Shown: positions 9,093-17,209 of the stretch, one piece after another
Layout: every line of letters starts with the position of its first letter
Position numbering within the stretch: the first letter of the stretch is position 1
Origin: DATHBD01 sp035296325
GTDB lineage: Bacteria > Actinomycetota > Actinomycetes > Mycobacteriales > Micromonosporaceae
Assembly (NCBI GenBank): GCA_035296325.1
Contig: DATHBD010000082.1
Location: 143,529 to 207,528, forward strand
DNA length: 64,000 nt
Reading direction: 5' to 3'
Notes under the pieces: model-generated
Seen by the model: the letters and a program-made list of their open reading frames with translations, nothing else
Told to the model about the DNA's origin: nothing
Database searches by the model: none
Program-made: the position numbers and the translations under genes

Positions 9093-9344
9093 GCCGGCGC
9101 TCCTAACCGAGGACCGCGCCCGCTCCCAACGTCGCCGCTGTGCCGTCGTTGGCCGGGCCGGGATGGTTGTGTGTGCTCCGCCATCCACTGTGCGGGCTCC
9201 CCACGTGGCCGTCAAACGGAGCACGGGTCGGCGACGGACGCGACGCGACCCTCGCCGCGGAGCGCCACGGCGGGCCTCCAGGGGGTGTGCCCGAATTGGC
9301 ACGGCCGACCGAACAGGAAATTCGTTTCCGGGGCCGGCAACCGT

Positions 9345-9358
9345 TGTTAACGCTCACA
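9345..9358. promoter_or_regulatory. Candidate LacI-family operator between the GH43 genes
   Basis: TGTTAACGCTCACA resembles the symmetric LacI-family consensus with a central CG. Its right half, GCTCACA, is the complement of TGTGAGC; its left half is TGTTAAC. It lies 40 bp upstream of the -35 of the plus-strand GH43 gene and about 250 bp upstream of the minus-strand one. Its near twin is at 2904-2917. Confidence 0.45.
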
Positions 9359-9398
9359 CGTAGCGCTGCCAGGGCGTCCGGAGAGGCGTGGTGGCGGC

Positions 9399-9427
9399 TT
9401 GACAACCCCCACATCCGGGCTTATCAA
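9399..9427 (+). promoter_or_regulatory. Sigma-70-type promoter of the second GH43 gene
   Basis: A perfect -35 TTGACA (9399-9404), a 17-bp spacer and a -10 TATCAA (9422-9427). This is the best housekeeping-type promoter seen in the window. It sits 72 bp before the ATG at 9499, implying a leader of about 65 nt. Confidence 0.75.
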
Positions 9428-9498
9428 TGCCCTACCGCACTGTGTCGCCGGACCGCCACCCGGCCGCCAAAGGCACACCGACCAAGGAGTACGCCACC

Positions 9499-11574
9499 AT
9501 GACGCGTCCAGGCTCCGGTATGCCCCGCCGCAGGGTGTTCACCATCGCCGCCGCCACCGGGCTGGGCCTCACGGCCCTCCCCCTGACCCGGGGTCTGATC
9601 ACGCCCGCGTCGGCCGCGCCGGTCGGCGCCTGGGGCGATCAGGGCGACGGCACCTACGTCAACCAGATCGTCCCGGCCGACCTGAGCGACCTCGACGCGA
9701 TCCGGGTGGGCAACGACTACTACGCGATCAGCAGCACCATGCAGTTCTCCCCCGGCATGGCCGTGCTGCACTCCACCGACCTGGTGAACTGGTCGATCAT
9801 CAGCCACGCCGCCGGGGATCTGCTGCAGATGGGTCCGGAGTACAACTGGGACCGGATGAACCGGCAGGGCAAAGGGGTCTGGGCCGGGGCGATCCGCCAC
9901 CACGCCGGCCGGTTCTGGGTCTACTACAACACGCCGGACGAGGGCTTCTTCGTCACCTCGGCGGTCAACCCGGCCGGGCCGTGGGAGCCTCTGACGTCGA
10001 TGTGGCGCACCACCGGCTGGAACGACGTCTGCCCGTTCTGGGACGACAACGGCCAGGGCTACCTCGCCACCACCAACTACGCCGACGCGTACAAGATCTA
10101 TCTGATTCCGCTCGGCCCGGACAACAGGTCGCTGGTGACCGGCTCACGCCGATTGATCCACCAGTCCAGCGGCAGCGAGGCCAGCAAACTCTACAAGATC
10201 AACGGACGGTACTACCACCTCTACAGCGAGACCCGGGGCGGCGCCCGGGTGGTCATGATGAACCGGTCCACCAGCCTCTTCGGGCCGTACGAGAACCGGC
10301 AGATCCAGCGCGGCAGTGCCAGTGTCGATCGGGAGCCGAACCAGGGTGGCCTCATCCAGGCGCCGTCCGGATCGTGGTACTGGCTCACCCACCACGGCAG
10401 CGGCGGGCACTGGGAGGGCCGGTCGATGAGCCTCGTGCCGGTGACGTGGGTCGACAACTGGCCGATCCTCGGCGCCGTCGGTTCGGACGGCGTCGGCACG
10501 ATGGTGTGGGGCGGCCGGGTCCCGGCAGGCGGCGTGCCGGGCGCTCCGCTGCCGGCGATCTCCGGCGTGATCACCAACGACGACTTCAGCCGCACCACGC
10601 TGCGGCCGCAGTGGGAGTGGAACTACCAGCCCCGCGCCGACCGGTGGTCGCTCACCGAGCGGCCCGGGTACCTGCGGCTGCGCGCATTCGCGCCGCTGCG
10701 CCCGCACACCCTCAACCGGGTCGGCAACGTGCTGAGCCAGCGGTCGTTCAAGTCGATCAGCAACACCGCGACCGTACGGCTGGAACTGGCCGGCATGATC
10801 GACGGCCAGCACGCCGGGCTCTGCCACTTCTCCAACGTCTACGCCGGCCTCGGCGTCTCCCGCGCCGGGACCACCAACCGGCTGACCCACAACGTCAACG
10901 GCGTGCTGTCCTACGGGCCCAACATCGCCGGCACGGCGATCTGGCTGCGCTCCACCTGGGACCTTGCCGGGGTGAGCCGGTTCTCGTACAGCACCGACGG
11001 CGTCACCTACACCGCGTTCGGCGGCACGTACCAACTCGCCTGGGGCAGCTACCGGGGCGACCACGTGGGCGTCTACACCTACAACGCGGGCGCCGCCGGC
11101 GGGTACGTCGACGTCGACACGTTCGAGTACACGACCGCGCCGGCCCGGGCGTACACCATCACCAACGCCGGCAGCGGCAAGGTCGTCGACGTCTTCGGCG
11201 GGTCGTCCACCACCGGCGCAGCGATCATCCAGTGGCTGCGCACCGGCGGCACCAACCAGCAGTGGCGGTTCCACCCGACCGGCGACGGCTACTACACCAT
11301 CACCAGCATGCGCAGCGGCAAGCTGCTCGACGTCACCGGCGGCGCCACCGCCGCCGATACCCCGGTCGTGCAGTGGCCGGGCGTGAGCGGCAACGGCAGC
11401 CGCAACCAGCACTGGCAGCTCAGGCCGGTCACCGGCGGTTTCGCCATCGTCAATCGGCAGAGTGGCCTGCTGCTCGACGTCGCCGCCGGGTCAACGGCCG
11501 ACGGGGCCGCCCTGGTGCAGACCGCCGACCGCGGCGCAGCCAGCCAACGGTGGAGTTTCACCCTGGTCGGCTGA
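9499..11574 (+). CDS. Secreted GH43 beta-xylosidase / arabinofuranosidase-like enzyme with ricin-type domain
   Basis: A 691-residue exported glycosidase. ATG 9499 has AAGGAG (9484-9489) at 9 nt. The N-terminus has a Tat-like RRR-V-F motif and a hydrophobic stretch ending in PASAAP. The GH43 propeller shows the base Asp in the LSDLDAIRVG region, the modulating Asp in NDVCPFWDDNG and the acid Glu in SEASKLYKING. A second beta-sandwich domain (about residues 355-550, beginning NDDFSRTTL) matches the layout of GH43 xylosidases and arabinofuranosidases. A ricin-B-like trefoil ends the protein, with GKVVDV, GKLLDV and GLLLDV repeats and QQWRF-type motifs. Exact specificity cannot be read from sequence. 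Confidence 0.9.
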   Translation: MTRPGSGMPRRRVFTIAAATGLGLTALPLTRGLITPASAAPVGAWGDQGDGTYVNQIVPADLSDLDAIRVGNDYYAISSTMQFSPGMAVLHSTDLVNWSIISHAAGDLLQMGPEYNWDRMNRQGKGVWAGAIRHHAGRFWVYYNTPDEGFFVTSAVNPAGPWEPLTSMWRTTGWNDVCPFWDDNGQGYLATTNYADAYKIYLIPLGPDNRSLVTGSRRLIHQSSGSEASKLYKINGRYYHLYSETRGGARVVMMNRSTSLFGPYENRQIQRGSASVDREPNQGGLIQAPSGSWYWLTHHGSGGHWEGRSMSLVPVTWVDNWPILGAVGSDGVGTMVWGGRVPAGGVPGAPLPAISGVITNDDFSRTTLRPQWEWNYQPRADRWSLTERPGYLRLRAFAPLRPHTLNRVGNVLSQRSFKSISNTATVRLELAGMIDGQHAGLCHFSNVYAGLGVSRAGTTNRLTHNVNGVLSYGPNIAGTAIWLRSTWDLAGVSRFSYSTDGVTYTAFGGTYQLAWGSYRGDHVGVYTYNAGAAGGYVDVDTFEYTTAPARAYTITNAGSGKVVDVFGGSSTTGAAIIQWLRTGGTNQQWRFHPTGDGYYTITSMRSGKLLDVTGGATAADTPVVQWPGVSGNGSRNQHWQLRPVTGGFAIVNRQSGLLLDVAAGSTADGAALVQTADRGAASQRWSFTLVG

Positions 11575-11593
11575 GCCGGCGGCGCCGACCATG

Positions 11594-11647
11594 GCTTGGC
11601 GGTGCACCAGCGCGGTAGTGCCATCCGACGCTTGGCGGTGCACCAGC
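11594..11647. repeat. Two exact 18-bp direct repeats upstream of the TIR-WD40 gene
   Basis: GCTTGGCGGTGCACCAGC occurs at 11594-11611 and again at 11630-11647, 36 bp start to start, with no mismatch. Each copy carries the palindrome GGTGCACC. The pair lies 74-127 bp before the ATG at 11721 and is followed by an inverted repeat (CCAGCTC / GAGCTGG). Spacing close to a whole number of helical turns suits binding of a dimeric regulator on one face; that is inference. Confidence 0.6.
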
Positions 11648-11667
11648 TCGCTTCTCCTTTGAGCTGG
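11642..11667 (+). promoter_or_regulatory. Inverted repeat in the TIR-WD40 leader
   Basis: CCAGCTC and GAGCTGG are separated by 11 nt (GCTTCTCCTTT) and could form a 7-bp hairpin. The left arm overlaps the end of the second 18-bp direct repeat. It could be a weak terminator of the upstream GH43 gene, an attenuator or part of an operator; the sequence does not decide. Confidence 0.35.
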
Positions 11668-11720
11668 CACGGTGGAGAATCGTTCGGCGCGCCGATGTAT
11701 CGACTGCGGGGGACGTTGTC

Positions 11721-14700
11721 ATGGGTTTCGATGGGTTCATTTCGTACAGTCATGCTGCGGATGGGCAGTTGGCACCGGCGGTGCAGCGGGGTCTGCATCG
11801 GTTGGCGAAGCCGTGGCATCGTCGTCGGGCGTTGTGGATCTTCCGGGACCAAACCGGCCTGGCGGTGACGCCGGCGTTGTGGACGTCGATCCAGCAGGCT
11901 TTGGACGGTTCGAAGTATTTCGTGCTGATGGCGTCGCCGGAGGCGGCGCGTTCGCCGTGGGTGAACCGCGAGATCGAGCACTGGGTGGCGACGAAGTCGG
12001 CGGACAAGATTCTGCCGGTGGTGACCGACGGGGAGTGGCGCTGGGACGCGGCGGCGAAGGACTTCGACCCGTCGTCGACGGCGGTGCCGGCGGCGTTGCG
12101 GGGGGTGTTCGGTGAGGAGCCGCTGTATTTGGATTTGCGGTGGGCTCGAAATGACGTGCAGTTGAGTTTGCGGCATTCCCGGTTTCGGGATGCGATCGCA
12201 CAGTTGGCGGCGCCGATGCATGGGTTGAGTAAGGACGAGCTGGAGGGGGAGGACGTTCGGCAGCATCGTCGGGTGCGGCGGGTGTGGTCGGTGGGTGTGG
12301 CGTCGTTGGTGGTGTTGGCGTTGGTGGCGTCGTTGACCGGCGTGTTGGCGGTGCGTAACGCGGGTCGGGCGAACACGTCGGCGGCCGAGGCGCAGCGGCA
12401 GGAGCGGGCGGCGGCGGAGCAGCGGGGCAGCGCTGAGCGCTTTGCTGAGAAGGCCCGTGAGCAGGAGGAGGTAGCCAAGCGGGAGGAGGCTCGGGCGAAG
12501 GCGGCGGGGGATGAGGCGCGGCGGCAGGAGCAGCTCGCGGCGCAGCAGAAGGGGTTGGCTGGGCAGGCGGCTGCGGAGGCCGGGCGGCAGCAGGAGAACG
12601 CGCGTCGGCAGCAGGGGTTGGGGGATGCGGCGGCGGCGCGGGCGCGGGAGCAGGAACGTGCCGCGCAGCAGCAGCGTGAGGTCGCACGGGGTGCGGTCGC
12701 GGAGACGGCTCGGCAGAAGGAGATCGCACAGCAGCAACAGCGCCTGGCTGAGCAGGCGGCAGCGGTGACGCGGGAGCAGGAGCAGATCGCCCGGGACATG
12801 CAGCGCCTGGCCGAGGAAGCGACCAAGAAGGCCCAGCAACAGGAACAGATCGCGAAGGACATGCAGCAGCTGGCGAAGGACGCCGAAGCTGAGATGCTCA
12901 AGCAGAAGGCCAACGCCGAGGAGCAGCAGCGGATCGCGATCAGCCGACGATTGACCACCCAGGCCAAAGCAACGATGGGACGCGACCCGAAGACGGCCCT
13001 GATGCTCGGGGCGGCCGCCCAGAAGGTTCAGCCCGACGCCGAGACCCGCCGCGATATTACCGGCCTGATTAGGGGGACGCATCACGCAGGGATCATCCCC
13101 GACGTGACCGGCGTCGCGTACGGCTCGAACGGTGTCCTCGCCACCATGAGCGAGGACGGGCAGGTGTCCCTGTGGAACGCGACCGACCCGGCGAAGCCCG
13201 ACCTGCTCGCCAAGCCCGAGAACAAAGGTTCACCGGCCGTCGCGTACGCGCTCAGCGCGGACGGGCGGACACTTGTCACTTCCCATCAGGACGGCAGGGT
13301 CGTCGTCTGGAGCCTCGCCAACCCAACCCGTCCGGATGAGACCGCCACGCTCCCCCGCGACGACGCCCTCACCACCGTCTCGATGGCACTCAGCGTGGAC
13401 GCACGCACCCTCGCCATGTATGACCATGACGCCACGGCCGAAGACCGGCTTTTTTCCAGCTGGAGCGAGAGCCTGTGGGACCTGACCGACAGGTCCGGGC
13501 CGAAACGTCTTTTCCAACGGGCTGACAGCACCAACTCTAGGCACGAGCCGGCCAGCTTCCTGTTCAGTCACGACGGGCGCACGATGGCTACCACGTCTAA
13601 TGCCGAGGGAGACGGCTCCCTCTCCGATGTAACTGATCCGGCGCATCCGGTTCAGCTCGACTGGTTTGGCAAGATCGATCCGGCACAGTCACCGCTGACG
13701 TTTAGCCCGGTGGCAGACATTCTGGTAGTAGCAGACATTGGAACGATGACCCTCTGGGATCTGGCTCCGGACAGTCGGGGCTGGCTCTCCGAGCTGAAGG
13801 GCCACGTGGTTTCAGCAGCGTTCAGTCCCGACGGCCGTACCCTCGCCGCCGCTGACGCCGATGGTAAGACAACCCTGTGGAATGTGTCCGATCCGGAGTA
13901 CCCGGTCCGCCTCGCCGATGTGACAGGTCATGGCTCGGTTACGTCGATGGCATGGAGCCCGGACGGCACGACGTTGGTCACCACAGGCGGCTTCGCGACC
14001 GCCCGGCTGTGGAGGGTCAAGCCATACGGCGCTCCCGAGCCGTTCCGCGAGCTAATCGAAGAACACGCATCGGTGGTGACGACGGCGTTCAGCCAGGACG
14101 GACACACCATGGCGACCACCGGCGCTGACGGAACGATCTTCTGGGATATGACCAATCCGGCGCATCCTGTTCGGCGTGACCACACCCCGTCGCTCGACGG
14201 CGGTTCCTTCGCACGGACTGCGTTCAGCCGAGACCTGCGCACGGCAGCCTCCGCCGGGGGGGACGAAGTGACGGTGACGGACGTGACGCACCCGACCCGG
14301 CCTCGAACACTGTTCCACGAGGACCTCAAACCGGAGGACCTCACCTGGGGAGTCACCGGCCTGGTTCTCAGCCCGGACGCACGCACCCTCGCGATAGGCG
14401 CTGACCGGAACAGGGTGATGATCTGGGCTATGACCGACCAGGGCCGATTCACTCGGTTAGGCACGGTCCCGTACAAGGGGAAATCGATCGCGCTCAGCCC
14501 CGACGGCCGCACCCTTGCCGTCGACGACACCGCCAAGACGGTGGCGCTGTGGGACCTGACCAGTCGCCCTGCGCCGGTCAAGGTCGGTAAGGTGGCCGGC
14601 GATGTGGACCTCGTCGGCCCGGTCGCCTTCAGCCCGGACGGAGGAACCCTGGCAACCGGGCACTCGGACCGGACAGCGATGCTGTGGGACGTCACCGACC

Positions 14701-15161
14701 GAGCCGCTCCCCACCAGCTCGCCATCCTGACCGGCAGCGGCGCCCCACGCAACTACTGGCAACAACACGGGCCCCGGCGCGAGGAAGTGTCGACGTTGGC
14801 GCTCAGCGCCGACGGAGCCACCCTGGTGGCCGTCTCGGGCGATGACGCAGAAGCGGTGCTGTGGGACATCGCCGTCCGGACCAACCCTATCCAACTGGCC
14901 ACCTTTGCATTTCAACAGGAGAACTGGATGAGGAACCCCTATTACTCGGCGGCCTTGAGCCCCGACGGACGCACCCTGGCAATCAGCGGTGAGAGCGACC
15001 GCGGCGACGGGCTTACTTCACTTTGGGACTACACGAAGCTGAACGATCTCCGCGCCGACCCTGCCAAGCAGGCCTGTGCCATCACCGGTCGTGGCCTCAC
15101 CGCCGAGGAGTGGGCCAGTTACATTCCCGACTTCCCGTACCAACCGACCTGTGCCGCCTGA
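11721..15161 (+). CDS. TIR domain / membrane helix / coiled coil / WD40 beta-propeller protein
   Basis: A 1146-residue receptor-like protein. Residues 3-110 form a TIR domain (DGFISYSHAADG; box SPWVNREIEHW, with E84 in the position of the catalytic Glu of NAD-consuming TIR domains). A single membrane helix spans about 188-211 after a basic patch (HRRVRRVW), so the TIR domain should be cytoplasmic. Residues about 215-395 are a Glu/Gln/Ala-rich coiled coil. From about 425 to 1130 there are at least twelve WD40-type blades, each ending LWD/LWN/VWS, enough for two propellers. ATG 11721 follows GGGGGA at 8 nt. The first third uses TTG Leu and other non-GC-ending codons far more than its neighbours, suggesting recent acquisition. 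A defence or signalling role is inference from TIR families. Confidence 0.88.
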   Translation: MGFDGFISYSHAADGQLAPAVQRGLHRLAKPWHRRRALWIFRDQTGLAVTPALWTSIQQALDGSKYFVLMASPEAARSPWVNREIEHWVATKSADKILPVVTDGEWRWDAAAKDFDPSSTAVPAALRGVFGEEPLYLDLRWARNDVQLSLRHSRFRDAIAQLAAPMHGLSKDELEGEDVRQHRRVRRVWSVGVASLVVLALVASLTGVLAVRNAGRANTSAAEAQRQERAAAEQRGSAERFAEKAREQEEVAKREEARAKAAGDEARRQEQLAAQQKGLAGQAAAEAGRQQENARRQQGLGDAAAARAREQERAAQQQREVARGAVAETARQKEIAQQQQRLAEQAAAVTREQEQIARDMQRLAEEATKKAQQQEQIAKDMQQLAKDAEAEMLKQKANAEEQQRIAISRRLTTQAKATMGRDPKTALMLGAAAQKVQPDAETRRDITGLIRGTHHAGIIPDVTGVAYGSNGVLATMSEDGQVSLWNATDPAKPDLLAKPENKGSPAVAYALSADGRTLVTSHQDGRVVVWSLANPTRPDETATLPRDDALTTVSMALSVDARTLAMYDHDATAEDRLFSSWSESLWDLTDRSGPKRLFQRADSTNSRHEPASFLFSHDGRTMATTSNAEGDGSLSDVTDPAHPVQLDWFGKIDPAQSPLTFSPVADILVVADIGTMTLWDLAPDSRGWLSELKGHVVSAAFSPDGRTLAAADADGKTTLWNVSDPEYPVRLADVTGHGSVTSMAWSPDGTTLVTTGGFATARLWRVKPYGAPEPFRELIEEHASVVTTAFSQDGHTMATTGADGTIFWDMTNPAHPVRRDHTPSLDGGSFARTAFSRDLRTAASAGGDEVTVTDVTHPTRPRTLFHEDLKPEDLTWGVTGLVLSPDARTLAIGADRNRVMIWAMTDQGRFTRLGTVPYKGKSIALSPDGRTLAVDDTAKTVALWDLTSRPAPVKVGKVAGDVDLVGPVAFSPDGGTLATGHSDRTAMLWDVTDRAAPHQLAILTGSGAPRNYWQQHGPRREEVSTLALSADGATLVAVSGDDAEAVLWDIAVRTNPIQLATFAFQQENWMRNPYYSAALSPDGRTLAISGESDRGDGLTSLWDYTKLNDLRADPAKQACAITGRGLTAEEWASYIPDFPYQPTCAA

Positions 15162-15228
15162 CGGATCGGCAAACCGGACGCGACAGCGTGCCAGTAGGCC
15201 TGACGTGCGCCATCAAGGCGCAGCACAC

Positions 15229-15241
15229 TAGCGTGAGCCCA
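15229..15241 (+). promoter_or_regulatory. Leaderless-type -10 element
   Basis: TAGCGT matches the TANNNT -10 pattern and is followed by six bases and then ATG, which would place transcription start on or beside the start codon. No good -35 is visible. Confidence 0.45.
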
Positions 15242-15765
15242 TGGCGCATGCTGGCGATGGCGAACGGGTGGCCGCGGCACTCGTGGACCGGTTGGCCGGC
15301 CTGACCTTCGTGGACAAGACCGCCGACGAGGTGACCGCGCTGCTCATCGACGCGGCGGCGGCCTGGGCCGCCGAGCAGGGCTGGCGGGTGTACCGGCGGG
15401 CGGCCAGCGTGCTCCCCCTGCCACCGCCGTACGCGCACCAGCGCTCCACCGTGGACCTCGCGTGCGCCCGCCCGCACGGGGCGCCCATCGTGATCGAGTT
15501 CGACCGCACCAACCGGCAGCGGTCCATCGACAAGCTCCTCGCCGAGGCGGCGGCCGGGCGCGTCGCGATCTGGGTGCGGTGGAACAGCCGTCGGATCGAG
15601 CCGGCGCCCCCGCCCATCTGGCTGGTGCCGTGCGAGGTCATCGCGCGTTCCGGCGCCGGGGACCGCGGGCGGTTGTTCTCCCGGTTGCCGGCGCCGGACC
15701 GCCCGGCGCCGATGCACACTGTGCTCGAGGGTGCCGTCGACCAGCAACCCGACCTGTTCAGCTGA
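15241..15765 (+). CDS. Small protein with a possible PD-(D/E)XK nuclease-like core
   Basis: A 174-residue protein of no family I can name with certainty. Its centre reads STVDLACARPHG followed by APIVIEFDRTNRQRS and IDKLLAEAAAG. The Asp, then Glu-x-Asp on the next strand, then a helix with Lys recalls the PD-(D/E)XK fold, but this is visual similarity only. There is no signal or membrane segment. The ATG at 15241 lacks a ribosome binding site; TAGCGT (15229-15234) ends 6 nt upstream, the layout of a leaderless actinobacterial gene. It has host-like codon use and lies 79 bp after the TIR-WD40 gene and 16 bp before the aldehyde dehydrogenase gene, with which it may form an operon. Confidence 0.65.
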   Translation: MAHAGDGERVAAALVDRLAGLTFVDKTADEVTALLIDAAAAWAAEQGWRVYRRAASVLPLPPPYAHQRSTVDLACARPHGAPIVIEFDRTNRQRSIDKLLAEAAAGRVAIWVRWNSRRIEPAPPPIWLVPCEVIARSGAGDRGRLFSRLPAPDRPAPMHTVLEGAVDQQPDLFS

Positions 15766-15781
15766 CCAGAAGGGCGCGACG

Positions 15782-17191
15782 ATGCCGATCGCCACCACGA
15801 ACCCGGCCACCGGCGAGGTGATCCGCACGTTTCAGGCGTTCTCCGAGGCGCAGATCGACGCCGCGATCGGGCGCTCGGCCGACGCCTTCGCGGTGCTGCG
15901 TGCCACCTCGTTCGCCCAGCGGGCCACCTGGATGCGGGCGGCCGCGGACCTCCTCGACGCCGAGGGCGACGAGGTTGCGGCGTTGATGACCCTGGAGATG
16001 GGCAAGATCCTGGCGGCGGCGAAGGCGGAGGTGGCGAAGTGCGCCACCGCCTGCCGGTTCTACGCCGAGCATGCCGAGGCGTTCCTGGCCGACGAGCCGG
16101 CGGATGCCGACGCGGTGGGCGCGGCGCGGGCGTACACCCGGTATCAACCGATCGGCCCGGTGCTGGCGGTCATGCCGTGGAACTTCCCGCTGTGGCAGGC
16201 GATGCGGTTCGCGGCGCCGGCGTTGATGGCCGGCAACGTCGGCCTGCTCAAGCACGCTTCGAACGTGCCACAGACCGCGCTCTACCTGGGCGGGTTGTTC
16301 GCCCGGGCGGGCTTCCCGGACGGCGCCTTCCAGACGCTGCTGATCGGCTCGGACGCCGTGGAGCGGGTGCTCTCCGACCCCCGGGTGCGGGCCGCCACCC
16401 TCACCGGCAGCGAGGGCGCCGGCCGCTCCATCGGCCAGATCGCCGGCCGGGAGCTGAAGAAGACCGTACTGGAACTCGGCGGCAGCGACCCGTTCGTCGT
16501 GATGCCCTCGGCCGACATGGACCTGGCCGCCGCGGTTGCGACCACCGCGCGTTGCCAGAACAACGGCCAGTCCTGCATCGCGGCCAAGCGCTTCATCGTG
16601 CACACCGACGTCTACGACGCCTTCGTGGACCGGTTCGTGGCGCACATGGCGGCACTGCGGGTGGGCGACCCGATGGCCGACGGCGTGGACGTTGGTCCGC
16701 TCGCCACCGAGCAGGGGCGCGCCGACGTCGAAGAGCTCGTCCGCGACGCGGTCGACAGGGGCGCCAAGGTCCTCTGCGGCGGCCAGCCTGGCGAGGGCGC
16801 CGGATGGTGGTACCCGCCGACCGTGGTGGCCGACCTGACGCCGGACATGCGGATGTACCGCGAAGAGGTGTTCGGCCCGGTCGCCGGCCTCTACCGGGTC
16901 TCCTCCTACGCCGAGGCGATCGAGGTGGCCAACGACAACCCGTACGGTCTCGGCTCCAACGCGTGGACCCGGGACCCGGCCGAGCAGGAGCGCTTCGCCG
17001 CCGATCTGGACGCCGGCATGGTCTTCGTCAACGGGATGACGACGTCCTACCCGGAGTTGCCGTTCGGTGGCGTCAAGGACTCCGGATACGGTCGGGAACT
17101 GTCCGCCGTGGGTATCCGCGAATTCTGCAACCTCAAGGCCGTGTGGGTCGGCGACGGTGGCCGGGCCCACCTCGGTTCCACAACCGAGTAA
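15782..17191 (+). CDS. NAD(P)-dependent succinate-semialdehyde dehydrogenase-type aldehyde dehydrogenase
   Basis: A 469-residue aldehyde dehydrogenase most like succinate-semialdehyde dehydrogenases, which oxidise succinate semialdehyde to succinate in 4-aminobutyrate breakdown. The catalytic Cys is in NNGQSCIAAKRF and the general-base Glu in LELGGSDPF; the cofactor-site motif MPWNFPLWQ and the C-terminal GGVKDSGYGRE are present. ATG 15782 has AAGGG 8 nt upstream. The length is that of the short GabD-like (YneI) branch. It ends 18 bp from the convergent permease gene. No aminotransferase or GABA permease is adjacent, so the physiological substrate is inferred from family. Confidence 0.87.
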   Translation: MPIATTNPATGEVIRTFQAFSEAQIDAAIGRSADAFAVLRATSFAQRATWMRAAADLLDAEGDEVAALMTLEMGKILAAAKAEVAKCATACRFYAEHAEAFLADEPADADAVGAARAYTRYQPIGPVLAVMPWNFPLWQAMRFAAPALMAGNVGLLKHASNVPQTALYLGGLFARAGFPDGAFQTLLIGSDAVERVLSDPRVRAATLTGSEGAGRSIGQIAGRELKKTVLELGGSDPFVVMPSADMDLAAAVATTARCQNNGQSCIAAKRFIVHTDVYDAFVDRFVAHMAALRVGDPMADGVDVGPLATEQGRADVEELVRDAVDRGAKVLCGGQPGEGAGWWYPPTVVADLTPDMRMYREEVFGPVAGLYRVSSYAEAIEVANDNPYGLGSNAWTRDPAEQERFAADLDAGMVFVNGMTTSYPELPFGGVKDSGYGRELSAVGIREFCNLKAVWVGDGGRAHLGSTTE

Positions 17192-17209
17192 CGGCGGCCC
17201 GGCCGTGCG

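Larger units (their letters stand above)
9093..9498. promoter_or_regulatory. Shared divergent control region of the two GH43 genes
   Basis: A 406-bp gene-free region between two divergently transcribed secreted GH43 genes. It contains a LacI-type operator-like palindrome at 9345-9358 and a well-formed plus-strand promoter at 9399-9427 (separate entries). No clear minus-strand promoter could be picked by eye. Confidence 0.55.

Noticed and set aside
9427..9498. Upstream in-frame ATG of the second GH43 gene
   Set aside because: It begins at the last base of the -10 element of the promoter, so it cannot be in the transcript; AAGGAG supports ATG 9499.
11594..11647. CRISPR-like direct repeats
   Set aside because: Only two 18-bp units with an 18-bp gap, no further copies and no cas genes; better read as regulatory or insertion-related.
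12370..12940. Possible separate protein or repeat array in the Gln/Glu/Ala-rich part of the TIR-WD40 gene
   Set aside because: The repeats reflect heptad-biased coiled-coil coding in one continuous frame, not a DNA repeat array.
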